Assembly (NCBI GenBank): GCA_018671515.1
Contig: JABHHN010000005.1
Span: forward strand, 1-45,441
Origin: an archaeon
GTDB taxonomy: Archaea; Nanobdellota; Nanobdellia; Woesearchaeales; GW2011-AR15
Reading direction: 5' to 3'
DNA: 45,441 nt
Shown: in pieces, positions 32,630 to 41,473 of the stretch
Position numbering within the stretch: the stretch's first letter is position 1
How the letters are laid out: each line of letters begins with the position of its first letter
Program-made: the position numbers and the translations under genes
The notes under the pieces: model-generated
What the model saw: the letters and a program-made list of their open reading frames with translations, nothing else
Told to the model about the DNA's origin: nothing
The model's database searches: none

Positions 32630-33199
32630 TTAATGTTTATGTTTTTTATGATTATCATAACTTAGAATATTTATGGATATCAAAGCTCCAAATAATTGCA
32701 TTATGAACATTATGTAGAACATTATTTTAAATCCAAAATAAGTCACAATTATTCCTCCTATAAGAGCTGAAGTACCTAACATAATTTTTTCTCCACCTTC
32801 CCATAAAGACCATTCATAGCTTTCTCGTCCTTTATCTTCATCTTTTGAAAATATTGTTTTAAATGCTGGATTTAATACTGCAACACCTATACCATTTATT
32901 ATTTGTACGATAAATAATTGTGTCTTGTCTTGGACGAATGCATATGATAGGATACCAAATGCAAGTATGAAATACCCAATAACAATCATTTTTCTTTTAT
33001 TTAGAATTTTATCTTCTAGTTTTCCAAAAATTATGATTAGTACACCCATTACAAGACTATATATAGCCCAACTAAGACTTGTGTCAAGTATTGTTCCTCC
33101 TATCTCTTTAACATAGAGTGCATAAATTGGTCCAAAAAAACCAAATCCAAAAATATTGAAATAACTGGCAATTAGGAGAATATTTAGCTCTTTTTTCAT
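32630..33199 (-). CDS. Half-length MFS-type membrane protein
   Basis: The 189-aa protein has six membrane segments and the MFS N-terminal pattern: NILLIASYFNIFGFGFFGP in helix 1, then the loop GKLEDKILNKRKMIVIGY that matches the family loop between helices 2 and 3. A full MFS transporter has twelve helices. The chain ends naturally in HKKHKH, with no continuing frame downstream. It could work as a dimer or be a stable fragment. Nothing suggests its substrate. Confidence 0.7.
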   Translation of the reverse strand: MKKELNILLIASYFNIFGFGFFGPIYALYVKEIGGTILDTSLSWAIYSLVMGVLIIIFGKLEDKILNKRKMIVIGYFILAFGILSYAFVQDKTQLFIVQIINGIGVAVLNPAFKTIFSKDEDKGRESYEWSLWEGGEKIMLGTSALIGGIIVTYFGFKIMFYIMFIMQLFGALISINILSYDNHKKHKH

Positions 33200-33284
33200 A
33201 ATATTGTTTTTTTATAAGTTGAAGTTTAAAAAATTTTAGTTTTTTTTATAAATTTAAATATATGTACTTCTTATCTTTTTTTTT

Positions 33285-33692
33285 ATGGCTAAAAGACTTC
33301 ATAAGAATCAGAAGGAAAGAATTTCAACTGATATGTATTTAAAATCAATTTTAGAATATGAATTAGATAATGGAAAAAAGTCTAAACCTATTGAAATTGT
33401 TAAATCATTAAATCTGACAAAAGGAAGTGTTTCAGAGATGATAAAAAAATTAGAAGAAGAAAATTATATCAAATATGAGTCTTATGGTGAAATTAATCTT
33501 ACAGAAAAAGGATTGAAAAGAGCAAAAAATGTTAAAAAAAAATATGTAGTGATAAAGAAATTTTTAGATGAAGTATTAAAATTTGATACTTCAAAATCTC
33601 ATATAGAAGCATGTAATTTGGAGCATGCATTTTCTGATGAATCAATAACAAAATTAAATACATTACTAAAATTTTTGGAAAAGAATAAATGA
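33285..33692 (+). CDS. DtxR/MntR-family metal-dependent regulator
   Basis: The 135-aa protein begins with a winged helix: STDMYLKSILEYELDNGKKS, then EIVKSLNLTKGSVSEMIKKLEEENYIKYE as the recognition helix and wing. A helical metal-binding and dimerisation domain follows, with SHIEACNLEHAFSDESI carrying the Cys, Glu and His ligands of the family. It lacks the SH3-like third domain, as MntR does. The iron genes next door and the GTTAGGATA boxes support an iron-sensing repressor. Confidence 0.82.
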   Translation: MAKRLHKNQKERISTDMYLKSILEYELDNGKKSKPIEIVKSLNLTKGSVSEMIKKLEEENYIKYESYGEINLTEKGLKRAKNVKKKYVVIKKFLDEVLKFDTSKSHIEACNLEHAFSDESITKLNTLLKFLEKNK

Positions 33693-33700
33693 TTCTTAAT

Positions 33701-33746
33701 TACAAATTTATGTAGTAACTTATTTAAACTGTATGGTTATCCTAAC
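33701..33746 (+). promoter_or_regulatory. feoA promoter with CARF-type palindrome and iron-box-like site
   Basis: TACAAATTTATGTAGT at 33701-33716 repeats the core of the palindrome at 29585-29600. A TATA-like ACTTATTTAAACT follows at about 33718-33730. GTTATCCTAAC at 33736-33746 (reverse GTTAGGATAAC) lies between the TATA and the ATG at 33752. The second site resembles half of the FTR1 site at 35903-35918 and likely binds the DtxR-like protein. Confidence 0.6.
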
Positions 33747-33751
33747 TCTGT

Positions 33752-33994
33752 ATGTGTGATATTTTAAAATTGTCTGAAGTAGATAATTGTTCAAATGGTT
33801 CTTCATTATTTATTACTTCTATTTCAGATGAATTAGATTCTAAAGCAAAACTTGAATCATTGGGCTTTTATAAATCTTCTAAATTAAATATTATAAAAAA
33901 TGAGCCACCATCTCCTATGATTATTAGGATAAAAGGGTCAATAATTTCAATTTCGAGAGATATTGCACACAAAATTTTCGTTAAAAATGAATAA
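33752..33994 (+). CDS. feoA: FeoA-like protein
   Basis: The 80-aa protein is an SH3-like FeoA domain, seen in LESLGFYKSSKLNIIKNEPPSPMIIRIKGSIISISRDIAHKIFV. It has the usual length of about 75-80 residues. It sits before feoB and the two coding regions overlap by 8 bases, so they are coupled. FeoA is thought to help the FeoB transport complex. The ATG is close to the TATA box, implying a short leader. Confidence 0.83.
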   Translation: MCDILKLSEVDNCSNGSSLFITSISDELDSKAKLESLGFYKSSKLNIIKNEPPSPMIIRIKGSIISISRDIAHKIFVKNE

Positions 33995-35777
33995 AATTAA
34001 TGTAGCAATTGTTGGAAATCCAAATTCAGGTAAATCAACATTATTTAGTACTTTGACTGGTTTTCATCAGGAAGTTGGGAATTGGCCAGGAAAGACAATT
34101 GAGAAAAAAGAAGGTTGCACTTGTTTTAGAAATCAAAAAATAAATTTTGTAGATCTTCCAGGTATATATAGTTTAAACACTGATACGCAAGAAGAAAAAA
34201 TTGCTAAAAAATTCATAGAATCAAAAAAATATGATGTTATTTTAAATATAGTTGATGCGTCAAATATTGAAAGAAATTTATTTTTAACAATGCAGTTAGC
34301 TATGTATACAAATAATATGATTATTGTTCTTAATTTAAACAAATATGCTAAAAAAATTGGTTATGATATAGATATTGATAAATTATCAAATAAATTAGGA
34401 ATTCCAATAGTGCCAATGGAAGCAATAGATGATATTAAAAAAAATATATTACTTTTAAAAATTTTTAATCATAAGAAAAAATTAATAAAACCTAAAAAAA
34501 ATAAATTAAAAGCAGAAGAAATATTCAATCAAATTGAAAATATATTAAAATCTTGCATAAAAAAAAAAGATAAAAATATTTTTTCAAATAAATTAGATAA
34601 GTATTTGACAGATAACTATTTTGGGATGTTTATTTTTTTTGTTGTGATGTTTTTCATATTTTTTTTGACATTTTATTTATCAGAACCAATAGTAAAATTA
34701 CTAGAAAAATCAATATTCATTTTATCAAATATAATTGGATCTATTCTTATAAAAATTTCAGCACCTGATTTTTTTATTTCTCTAATAAATAATGGAATTA
34801 TTTCAGGAATAGGTTCTGTATTAGTATTTTTTCCAAGTATATTTATTTTATTTTTTTCATTATCTTTATTGGAAGATACAGGATATCTTGCAAGAATTGC
34901 TTTTATTATGAATAATATTATGTCTAAATTGGGTCTTTCTGGAAAAGCATTTATTCCTCTTCTTTTAGGTTTTGGATGTAATGTTCCAGCAATACTCTCA
35001 ACAAGAACACTTTCTAAAAAAGAAAATAGAATTTTGACTATGTTAATTACACCATTTATGTCATGTAATGCGAGATTGCCTGTATTCATATTAATTGCAG
35101 GGGCATTATTTGACAAAGGTCAACCAATTATTATTTTTTCATTATATTTTTTAGGAATTTTAATTGCAATGATTTCATCTAAACTAATTTCAAAAATTTT
35201 ATTGAAAAATTCTTCTTCAAGTTTTATTATTGAATTTCCACCTTATAGGATTCCAAGAATAAAATATGTTTTATATTCTGCTTGGTTGAAATCCAAGGAT
35301 TTTTTGAAATCTGCAGGAACTATCATAATTAGCATGGTGTTATTGATATGGTTTTTTGCAAGTATGCCATATGGTGTGGAATATGCATCAGAAAATAGCT
35401 TGATTGGTATTTTAGGAAAATTTATTTCTCCAATTTTTAGACCATTAGGATTTTCAAATTGGAAAATAGCAGTTGCACTTATATTTGGTTTTATTGCAAA
35501 GGAAGTAATTATAGGAACTCTTGGAACATTATTTAAAACAACAAATGTTGGTGGTTTAAAATCAAGTATGTCAGAGGTATTTACTCAACCATCTGCGATA
35601 TCATTTATGGTGTTTGTTCTTTTATATGTTCCATGTCTTGCAACACTTAGTGCAATGAAAAAAGAATCAGGTTCTTGGAAATGGCCCATATTTTCAGTAT
35701 TATTTTCACTTGCAATTGGTTGGATATTTTCATTTTTAATATATAATATTATTAATTTGGTGATATTATGGAATTAG
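33987..35777 (+). CDS. feoB: Ferrous iron transporter FeoB with an altered G4 motif
   Basis: The 596-aa protein joins an N-terminal G domain to a membrane domain of two Gate motifs. G1 is GNPNSGKST, G2 includes KTIEKKEG, G3 is DLPG, and GCNVPAILSTRTLS and LLYVPCLATLSAM lie in the membrane part. The expected G4 motif NxxD, which gives guanine specificity, reads NLNKYAKKIG here, with Lys in place of Asp. The start is the ATG at 33987, which overlaps the FeoA stop; the track's upstream start lies inside feoA. It imports Fe(II). Confidence 0.88.
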   Translation: MNKINVAIVGNPNSGKSTLFSTLTGFHQEVGNWPGKTIEKKEGCTCFRNQKINFVDLPGIYSLNTDTQEEKIAKKFIESKKYDVILNIVDASNIERNLFLTMQLAMYTNNMIIVLNLNKYAKKIGYDIDIDKLSNKLGIPIVPMEAIDDIKKNILLLKIFNHKKKLIKPKKNKLKAEEIFNQIENILKSCIKKKDKNIFSNKLDKYLTDNYFGMFIFFVVMFFIFFLTFYLSEPIVKLLEKSIFILSNIIGSILIKISAPDFFISLINNGIISGIGSVLVFFPSIFILFFSLSLLEDTGYLARIAFIMNNIMSKLGLSGKAFIPLLLGFGCNVPAILSTRTLSKKENRILTMLITPFMSCNARLPVFILIAGALFDKGQPIIIFSLYFLGILIAMISSKLISKILLKNSSSSFIIEFPPYRIPRIKYVLYSAWLKSKDFLKSAGTIIISMVLLIWFFASMPYGVEYASENSLIGILGKFISPIFRPLGFSNWKIAVALIFGFIAKEVIIGTLGTLFKTTNVGGLKSSMSEVFTQPSAISFMVFVLLYVPCLATLSAMKKESGSWKWPIFSVLFSLAIGWIFSFLIYNIINLVILWN

Positions 35778-35890
35778 AAAAAATTATTTTTTACTTAATT
35801 GGATTTCTTATAGTTTATTTTTTCATAAAAACAATTAAAAATTCATTCTCACCACAAAAAAAATGTGGGAAATGTTGTAGCAATAAGTAA
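35768..35890 (+). CDS. FeoB-associated Cys-rich membrane protein, 40 aa
   Basis: The short gene encodes MELEKIIFYLIGFLIVYFFI followed by KTIKNSFSPQKKCGKCCSNK: one membrane helix and a C-terminal CxxCC cluster, the hallmark of the FeoB-associated Cys-rich family. It overlaps the end of feoB by 10 bases with GGTGAT 3 bases upstream. The Cys cluster may accept iron at the cytoplasmic side. It is too short for the ORF track. Confidence 0.85.
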   Translation: MELEKIIFYLIGFLIVYFFIKTIKNSFSPQKKCGKCCSNK

Positions 35891-35918
35891 GTTTTATAAA
35901 TAGTTAGGATATCCGAAC
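35891..35918 (+). promoter_or_regulatory. FTR1 promoter with iron-box-like palindrome
   Basis: GTTTTATAAATAG at 35891-35903 is a TATA element, followed at once by GTTAGGATATCCGAAC at 35903-35918. That is a 16-bp palindrome with one mismatched pair. The order of TATA then box is the same as in feoA. Confidence 0.65.
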
Positions 35919-35945
35919 TTATAAGTTTTGTTAAATAAATATTAG

Positions 35946-36788
35946 GTGATAAATATAATTGCAATTTTTTTGATAACATTTAGAGAAACTCTTGAAGCAT
36001 CACTTATAATTGGAATAATGCTTGCTTATTTGAAGAAAACTAAAAATACAAGATATAATAACATTGTCTATATAGGAATTTTTGCAGGTATATTTGGAAG
36101 TTTTTTATCTGCATTTTTATTTAATAAATTGGCAGGTGGGTTTACTGGGCGTGCTGAAGAAATTTTTGAAGGAGTAATTATGTTGGTTGGTTCAATTCTT
36201 TTGACAAGTATGATATTATGGATGATGAATCAAAAACATGTTTCAAAAGAAATTGAAAATAAAATATTAAAAGATATAAATAGAAAAGATAAATTTGGCT
36301 TATTTATGCTAGTTTTTTTTTCGGTATTAAGAGAAGGAGTAGAAACAGTAATATTTTTGGGTTCTGCATCATTAATTTCTAAAAATAATGGTTTTTTTGG
36401 AGGAATTTTAGGGATAGGAGTTGCTATGTTTTTGGGATATTTAATTTTTGTAACATCAATAAAAATAGATGTAAAGAAATTTTTTAACATATCAAGTTTA
36501 ATACTTATATTTTTTGCAGCAGGACTTACTGCACATGGGATACATGAATTACAAGAAGCAAAAATAGTTCCAACTATTATTGAACATGTATGGGATGTAA
36601 ATCCAAAAGCACCTATAGCAGAACAAGGAATTTATCCAGCATTACATGAAAACGGAGCTATTGGAAGCATAGGGAAAGGATTATTTGGTTATAATGGAAA
36701 TCCATCTTTAATTGAAGTGATATCATATTTATTATATTTAGGAATAGTATTTTTTGTTTATAGAAATATTGAAAAAAACAAATTTTAG
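35946..36788 (+). CDS. FTR1-family iron permease
   Basis: The 280-aa protein has seven membrane segments and the two REXXE motifs, LITFRETLEASLIIG in helix 1 and VLREGVETVIFLG in helix 4, both needed for iron transport in the FTR1/EfeU family. It likely works with or beside FeoB. The track's GTG start is inside the GGTGAT site, so the real start may be non-canonical a few codons later; the N-terminus is uncertain by about 5 residues. It is 55 bases after the Cys-rich gene and has its own iron-box promoter. Confidence 0.8.
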   Translation: MINIIAIFLITFRETLEASLIIGIMLAYLKKTKNTRYNNIVYIGIFAGIFGSFLSAFLFNKLAGGFTGRAEEIFEGVIMLVGSILLTSMILWMMNQKHVSKEIENKILKDINRKDKFGLFMLVFFSVLREGVETVIFLGSASLISKNNGFFGGILGIGVAMFLGYLIFVTSIKIDVKKFFNISSLILIFFAAGLTAHGIHELQEAKIVPTIIEHVWDVNPKAPIAEQGIYPALHENGAIGSIGKGLFGYNGNPSLIEVISYLLYLGIVFFVYRNIEKNKF

Positions 36789-37129
36789 ACTAATTTAAGA
36801 TCTCTAGTTATAAGGTCAATTTTTTCTTCATCATCAGGACCTATTCCTACACATGTTTCAGTTCCAGGTGCAATGACAGTTTTTCCTGCATCAGTGATTA
36901 GTGCTGTAGTTAAACCAGAATCTTTTGCTATTTGATTAATTTTGTATAATTCTTTTTTATCAATTACTTTGACTACAATTTTTGCAGATCCATTATTTCT
37001 CCATTTTTTTACTTTATCTTTATCACTTCGAAGAGTGGATTCAACAGAAGCATGTGCAGCTTGTGCAGCCATTTTTCCTTTTGGAAGTTTTAAATCTCCC
37101 CTTATTACTAACACTTGTTTAAATACCAT
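36785..37129 (-). CDS. pth2: Peptidyl-tRNA hydrolase Pth2
   Basis: The 114-aa protein is the archaeal/eukaryotic Pth2 type, with QVLVIRGDLKLPKGKMAAQAAHAS, TALITDAGKTVIAPGTETCVGIGP and the Asp-rich end. It frees tRNA from stalled peptidyl-tRNA. Its length matches the family. AAGGT lies upstream of the ATG. The stop codon overlaps the FTR1 stop tail to tail. Confidence 0.93.
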   Translation of the reverse strand: MVFKQVLVIRGDLKLPKGKMAAQAAHASVESTLRSDKDKVKKWRNNGSAKIVVKVIDKKELYKINQIAKDSGLTTALITDAGKTVIAPGTETCVGIGPDDEEKIDLITRDLKLV

Positions 37130-37219
37130 TTTTAATACCTTATTATTTTAACATTTTGTAATGTATTTAAAAGTTCTTCTTTTATTTTTGGATAAGTCTC
37201 ATATATTTTTGTTTTTATA

Positions 37220-37408
37220 TTATTTTTGAGTATTGGGAATTTTTTCATAATTTAATTTTATATTATCAATTATTCCAATTATGTTTTCAATTTCATTTAT
37301 TGCTCCATATATTTGGTGTTGTCTTTCAATTTTTATTTCACCATTTTCCATAAGGTTAATAAGTTTCTCTTTTCTATCAATATACAATTTTTTAATATTT
37401 TCAACCAT
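37220..37408 (-). CDS. Small coiled-coil protein of the HerA-like operon
   Basis: The 62-aa protein is helical and charged, from MVENIKKLYIDRKEKLINLM to NIKLNYEKIPNTQK, with heptad-like Ile/Leu spacing. Its ATG overlaps the end of the 1356-aa gene by eight bases, so translational coupling makes it a genuine part of the operon. I know no family. It could be a small accessory subunit binding the ATPase C-terminus, but no direct evidence shows this. Confidence 0.7.
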   Translation of the reverse strand: MVENIKKLYIDRKEKLINLMENGEIKIERQHQIYGAINEIENIIGIIDNIKLNYEKIPNTQK

Positions 37409-40400
37409 TGTTTTCTTTTCTCAATGCATCAAGATAATCTATGATTTCTTTTTTATTTTTAAGTCTTGCAATATTAAATGCAATTTCTCTAAAATCAAGT
37501 GATCCAGAAATCCATAATGAAAAGTCATTTCTTTGAGGAGTCACATATTTTTCAAATTCATCAGTAGTTGCAATATTTAACCAATGATAAAGAGAATCAA
37601 TACTTTTTAATTTTTTTCCGTCATCAAGGACAAATTCATTTCCAGGAGTAGATTTTCTGATAAAAATATCATGACTATATTCATCAATTGTCTCTTCTTC
37701 TTCTGATTCTTTTTTTTCATTAGTGGTTTCTTTTTCTTTCTCTTTTTGTACAATAGGTTTTGCAGGTTTTTCTGTAGATTTTATAGGTTCAACTGGTTTT
37801 TTCTCTACTTTTGTTTCTTCTTTTACAGGTGTTTTTGGTACTTGTTTTTCTTGTTCAACTTTTTTAATATTTTCATTTTTTGGAGATTCAGTTGTTTTTT
37901 CTGGAGTAGTTTTTTCCTGAGTTACTTCTTTTTTCCCTTCTGTTTTGGATGTTTCATCTTTTTTCTCTTTTTTCTTTTCTTCTTTTTTTGGAGCAGATCT
38001 ATCAATTATTTTTGCTGGTTTAAAATCTTTAACTTTATCATTTTTAATTGCGTCAAGGAATTTTACAAAATCATCTTTTTCAATTATTGTATCAGCAATT
38101 TTTGCCCATTCTTCATTTTCAATTGCTGTTCTTATCCAATCTGCAAAATCACTTTTTTCTTCATTTACATGTTGGGCAAAATCTTCTTCTTTCATAGCTG
38201 CAACTTCATCATATAGACTTGCAAGTGTCAGGCATAACATACCATTTACTAAATTTAGAATTTGTTCAGGTTTGACATCATCAGTATATCCTAATCCTTT
38301 TTTTTCTTCTTTTCCATCATCCTCTTTTTTTTCAGGGTTATTTTTCTCAAATTCTTCTCTCTCTGATTTTGCTTTATCTAAGTCTGCCTGAAGTTCTTCT
38401 TCAGATACTAATTCAATTTCTTTTTTTAATGGTGTTTTTCCAATTGCATCCCAAATTTTTTGAATTCTTGGTTTAAGACCTTCAAGATAAATTTCTACCA
38501 TATTAAAAGAGCCAGATTTAATTTTATCTAAAGATAATTTTAATTCTAAGTTCAAATCAAAAACATCTTGTCCTTCTTGTTCTAATTGATTTAATTGATA
38601 TTGAAGATCTTCAACTATAGCATTGTATTTATTATAATTATTAAGTTCTTCATCTGAAAGACGTTTTACACTGTGCAAGATAGGTCTAAATGTAACATAA
38701 TATGGATGACCTCTATTCCATGCTGAATTTTGAACTAATCCTGAACCTACTGGTGATTTAACTAATTCCTGGACAAAACTTGCACCATATCTATCTTTAA
38801 TTCTATTCAAATCTCCTTCATCTCTTGTTTTCATCTGAACTTCCGTGTTGATGTTAGCTTTAATTTGTCCCATGAAATCAGATAATACCTGAGATACCAA
38901 CATTACTCCAACACCCCACTTTCTGAATTCTCTGCAAGCCCTTTCTATCTGGACAAAACCTTCTCCTGATCCACCGAACTTAGGTAGGATTCTGTGGATC
39001 TCGTCATAAACTAGCATAAATCTTAATCCTCTATATTCCTGAAGATTTGAATTGAAAATAGTTCTAACTGTATTTGCAACAAAAGTATCGAATTCTGCAG
39101 GTTTAAGTTTATTAACTGTAAATACTTGAATTTCACCTGGTTTCATATAATCAAAAATTTTAATTTTCTCTCTAGGATTATCAATTGATTTGACATTTCC
39201 ATTAAATGCTCTAGCGCTCTTTTTAGTAAGATGATATCTTGGATAGAATTGCAGCATCTTTGCATCTTCAAGTTTTCTTAGCATTCCAGACCATTGTGCT
39301 GTCGGATCAAAGACTACTACGCCTACATCTTTTAATAGGCATTCTTCAATAATAACTTGTGCTGAAATGGATTTACCTCCTCCTGTTGAACCTGCAACAA
39401 TTGAATGAACTGTTAATAAATCCATGTCAAAATATGTGTCATTTGTAGTTTCAGCAATTTGTCCGACATATAATGATCTAGGTCCTTTTTTTGGCAAGAG
39501 TTTATATTCTATTTTTACGTGGAACCTTTTATTTGCTTCAATCCTTTTCTTAATTATTAATCCTATTAATAGTAGTAATGATAATATGAATAGTATCAAC
39601 AATAATTTCCAAAGTTCAATCAAACCGAATACTGAATACATGTATAGTGGTTCATAAACCTTAAAATGAGTAATTACTTGTGATGTAAGATCTAAATATT
39701 CTGCATCTACAATGACTGCATAATCTCCTTTTGGCCAGTCTTTAGGTATATCAAATGATTTTATTTGTGACGAAGCAGTCAATAATTCAATTGAATCATT
39801 TCCAATGTACATTGAATAGTTAGAAGTTATAGGCTCTACACCTATGATATTATAATCTAATGAAACATTATATTGTTCTTCTGTTAGCATGTTTTGTAAA
39901 TTAAGACGAAATTTGAATTCGTCACTAGCATAAGGTCTAAGAGTAAGTAATTCAAGTTGCATTAAGAGTGCTTCAATTGGAAGTTTATCTTCATCAGTTA
40001 CAATTATTCTAACGGGAATAGAATCATTGAAATCTCCACCAATATCAATTGAACCTGTATATGTTCCTAGTTCAGATCCTAATACTCTTATTGTAAAATT
40101 TTCAAAACTACTTGGATCTACAGTAATAGAATCTCTATTTAATTCAGCTATTTCTGAAACATTACCTGAAATACTAACTGTGACTTTGGCAGGTATTTCT
40201 CTAAAACTATATATCATTATAGAATCTTGAAAGAAATTACCTAATCTGATTTTTTTATATAATTTTTCTAAAGATACCCAATGGTCAACACCTGGTTCTC
40301 TAGGTTCTTCTAAAAATGGTCCAATTCCAGGTCCAATTCCAGGTCCAATTCCAGGTCCTTCTCCAGTTTTAGATTTTGTTTTATCACCTGGATCATCCTC

Positions 40401-41471
40401 ACCAGTACCTACACCTGATCCAGTTCCAGTCAATTCTTGGATATCTACAAATGGTTCCATATAAATATCATGGAAAGTTTCATTTCCAGAAATTACTGTT
40501 ACATTAGCAATATAGTTGATATAGCCCTCTTTTGTAGCTACAAGTTTGTATGTTCCTGCAGGAACTTCTGTTACATTATAGAAACCAATTGAATCAGAAT
40601 AATCATTACTAATACCAACAAATACTACTGCAACATCAATTGGAAGACCTGTTTGATTATCTCTAACAATACCAGAAACACGACCAGCTCCAAGAGCTTC
40701 GTCTTCACCTTCTGGACATTCATCATATGGGTCTGTATATATATAATATTCTTCAGTTCCACTAGCAACAGGAATCATTATCTGATAATTTACTAATCCA
40801 AGTATTGAAATTGGTGCATAACCTTCATCAAAACCATTAATTTCTTTTGTTACATAAATAAGATTTGTTCCGTCAGTTAAAATTCCAACTGGATAATCTA
40901 CACTATCAGTGTCATTGTATTTATAGGTATAAACAACAGGAATATCACTTATAGTAGTTCCACCAAGAGATATTGACATTGTATAATGAAATGTCTGTTG
41001 TGCACTCATATTATTTTCTCCAGTTGTACCTAAATAAGCATCAACTTCAGCAGCTGTACCTGCAGTGACTGATGCCCAATTTATTGTTCCAGGTGTTGCA
41101 GTAGATACATATAATTCATGAGTGACACCTGGTTGAAGACAATCAAAAAAGAAATTCTTTAATTCAACATCACTAGATTTTGCAGTAACAGTGGGTTGAG
41201 CACTAAAACCTGGAAATCTAAGTATAAGACCTGCCATTCCATACCAATATGTTGCAGGGTTTTCTTCTCTTATATCTAATTCAGATATTGTTCCAGCTCT
41301 TGCATTATGATAAGTAGCATAACCAATATAATCTCCAATTAATATTAATGAAATTATAGAAGTGGTAATTAGTAGTACAAGGAAACTATTATTTAGGATT
41401 GCATCTAGATCAATCCTTTTTTTACTGATAGTTTTCCTTTTTACTATTTTTTTTGATCTTTTTTTCTTCAT
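37401..41471 (-). CDS. Envelope-spanning HerA/DUF87-type ATPase with large extracellular domain
   Basis: The 1356-aa protein has a membrane helix at about 29-50, an extracellular region to about 610 and a second helix at about 612-640. The extracellular part includes a carboxypeptidase-regulatory-like domain near 262-340 and a GIGPGIGPGIGP linker. The cytoplasmic part is a HerA-like ATPase with Walker A GSTGGGKS near 695, Walker B MLVYDEIHR near 820 and a following VSQ motif. A long PEK/Lys-Glu linker then leads to two copies of a roughly 50-residue domain (SDFADWI near 1107 and NDFSLWI near 1310). HerA-type ATPases pump DNA or drive secretion; the substrate here is unknown. Confidence 0.85.
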   Translation of the reverse strand: MKKKRSKKIVKRKTISKKRIDLDAILNNSFLVLLITTSIISLILIGDYIGYATYHNARAGTISELDIREENPATYWYGMAGLILRFPGFSAQPTVTAKSSDVELKNFFFDCLQPGVTHELYVSTATPGTINWASVTAGTAAEVDAYLGTTGENNMSAQQTFHYTMSISLGGTTISDIPVVYTYKYNDTDSVDYPVGILTDGTNLIYVTKEINGFDEGYAPISILGLVNYQIMIPVASGTEEYYIYTDPYDECPEGEDEALGAGRVSGIVRDNQTGLPIDVAVVFVGISNDYSDSIGFYNVTEVPAGTYKLVATKEGYINYIANVTVISGNETFHDIYMEPFVDIQELTGTGSGVGTGEDDPGDKTKSKTGEGPGIGPGIGPGIGPFLEEPREPGVDHWVSLEKLYKKIRLGNFFQDSIMIYSFREIPAKVTVSISGNVSEIAELNRDSITVDPSSFENFTIRVLGSELGTYTGSIDIGGDFNDSIPVRIIVTDEDKLPIEALLMQLELLTLRPYASDEFKFRLNLQNMLTEEQYNVSLDYNIIGVEPITSNYSMYIGNDSIELLTASSQIKSFDIPKDWPKGDYAVIVDAEYLDLTSQVITHFKVYEPLYMYSVFGLIELWKLLLILFILSLLLLIGLIIKKRIEANKRFHVKIEYKLLPKKGPRSLYVGQIAETTNDTYFDMDLLTVHSIVAGSTGGGKSISAQVIIEECLLKDVGVVVFDPTAQWSGMLRKLEDAKMLQFYPRYHLTKKSARAFNGNVKSIDNPREKIKIFDYMKPGEIQVFTVNKLKPAEFDTFVANTVRTIFNSNLQEYRGLRFMLVYDEIHRILPKFGGSGEGFVQIERACREFRKWGVGVMLVSQVLSDFMGQIKANINTEVQMKTRDEGDLNRIKDRYGASFVQELVKSPVGSGLVQNSAWNRGHPYYVTFRPILHSVKRLSDEELNNYNKYNAIVEDLQYQLNQLEQEGQDVFDLNLELKLSLDKIKSGSFNMVEIYLEGLKPRIQKIWDAIGKTPLKKEIELVSEEELQADLDKAKSEREEFEKNNPEKKEDDGKEEKKGLGYTDDVKPEQILNLVNGMLCLTLASLYDEVAAMKEEDFAQHVNEEKSDFADWIRTAIENEEWAKIADTIIEKDDFVKFLDAIKNDKVKDFKPAKIIDRSAPKKEEKKKEKKDETSKTEGKKEVTQEKTTPEKTTESPKNENIKKVEQEKQVPKTPVKEETKVEKKPVEPIKSTEKPAKPIVQKEKEKETTNEKKESEEEETIDEYSHDIFIRKSTPGNEFVLDDGKKLKSIDSLYHWLNIATTDEFEKYVTPQRNDFSLWISGSLDFREIAFNIARLKNKKEIIDYLDALRKENNG

Positions 41472-41473
41472 TT

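Noticed and set aside
36785-36788. Overlap of FTR1 and Pth2 stops as a sign of fusion or regulation
   Set aside because: Tail-to-tail overlap of a few bases is common in compact genomes and needs no special explanation.
37746-38216. Plus-strand ORF rich in Phe and Cys
   Set aside because: It is the mirror of the Lys/Glu-rich linker of the ATPase gene on the other strand; the Phe runs come from GAA/AAA codons read in reverse.
37945-38391. Plus-strand Ser/Phe-rich ORF of 148 aa
   Set aside because: It is a shadow of the same low-complexity region of the minus-strand ATPase gene, without a ribosome site or family pattern.
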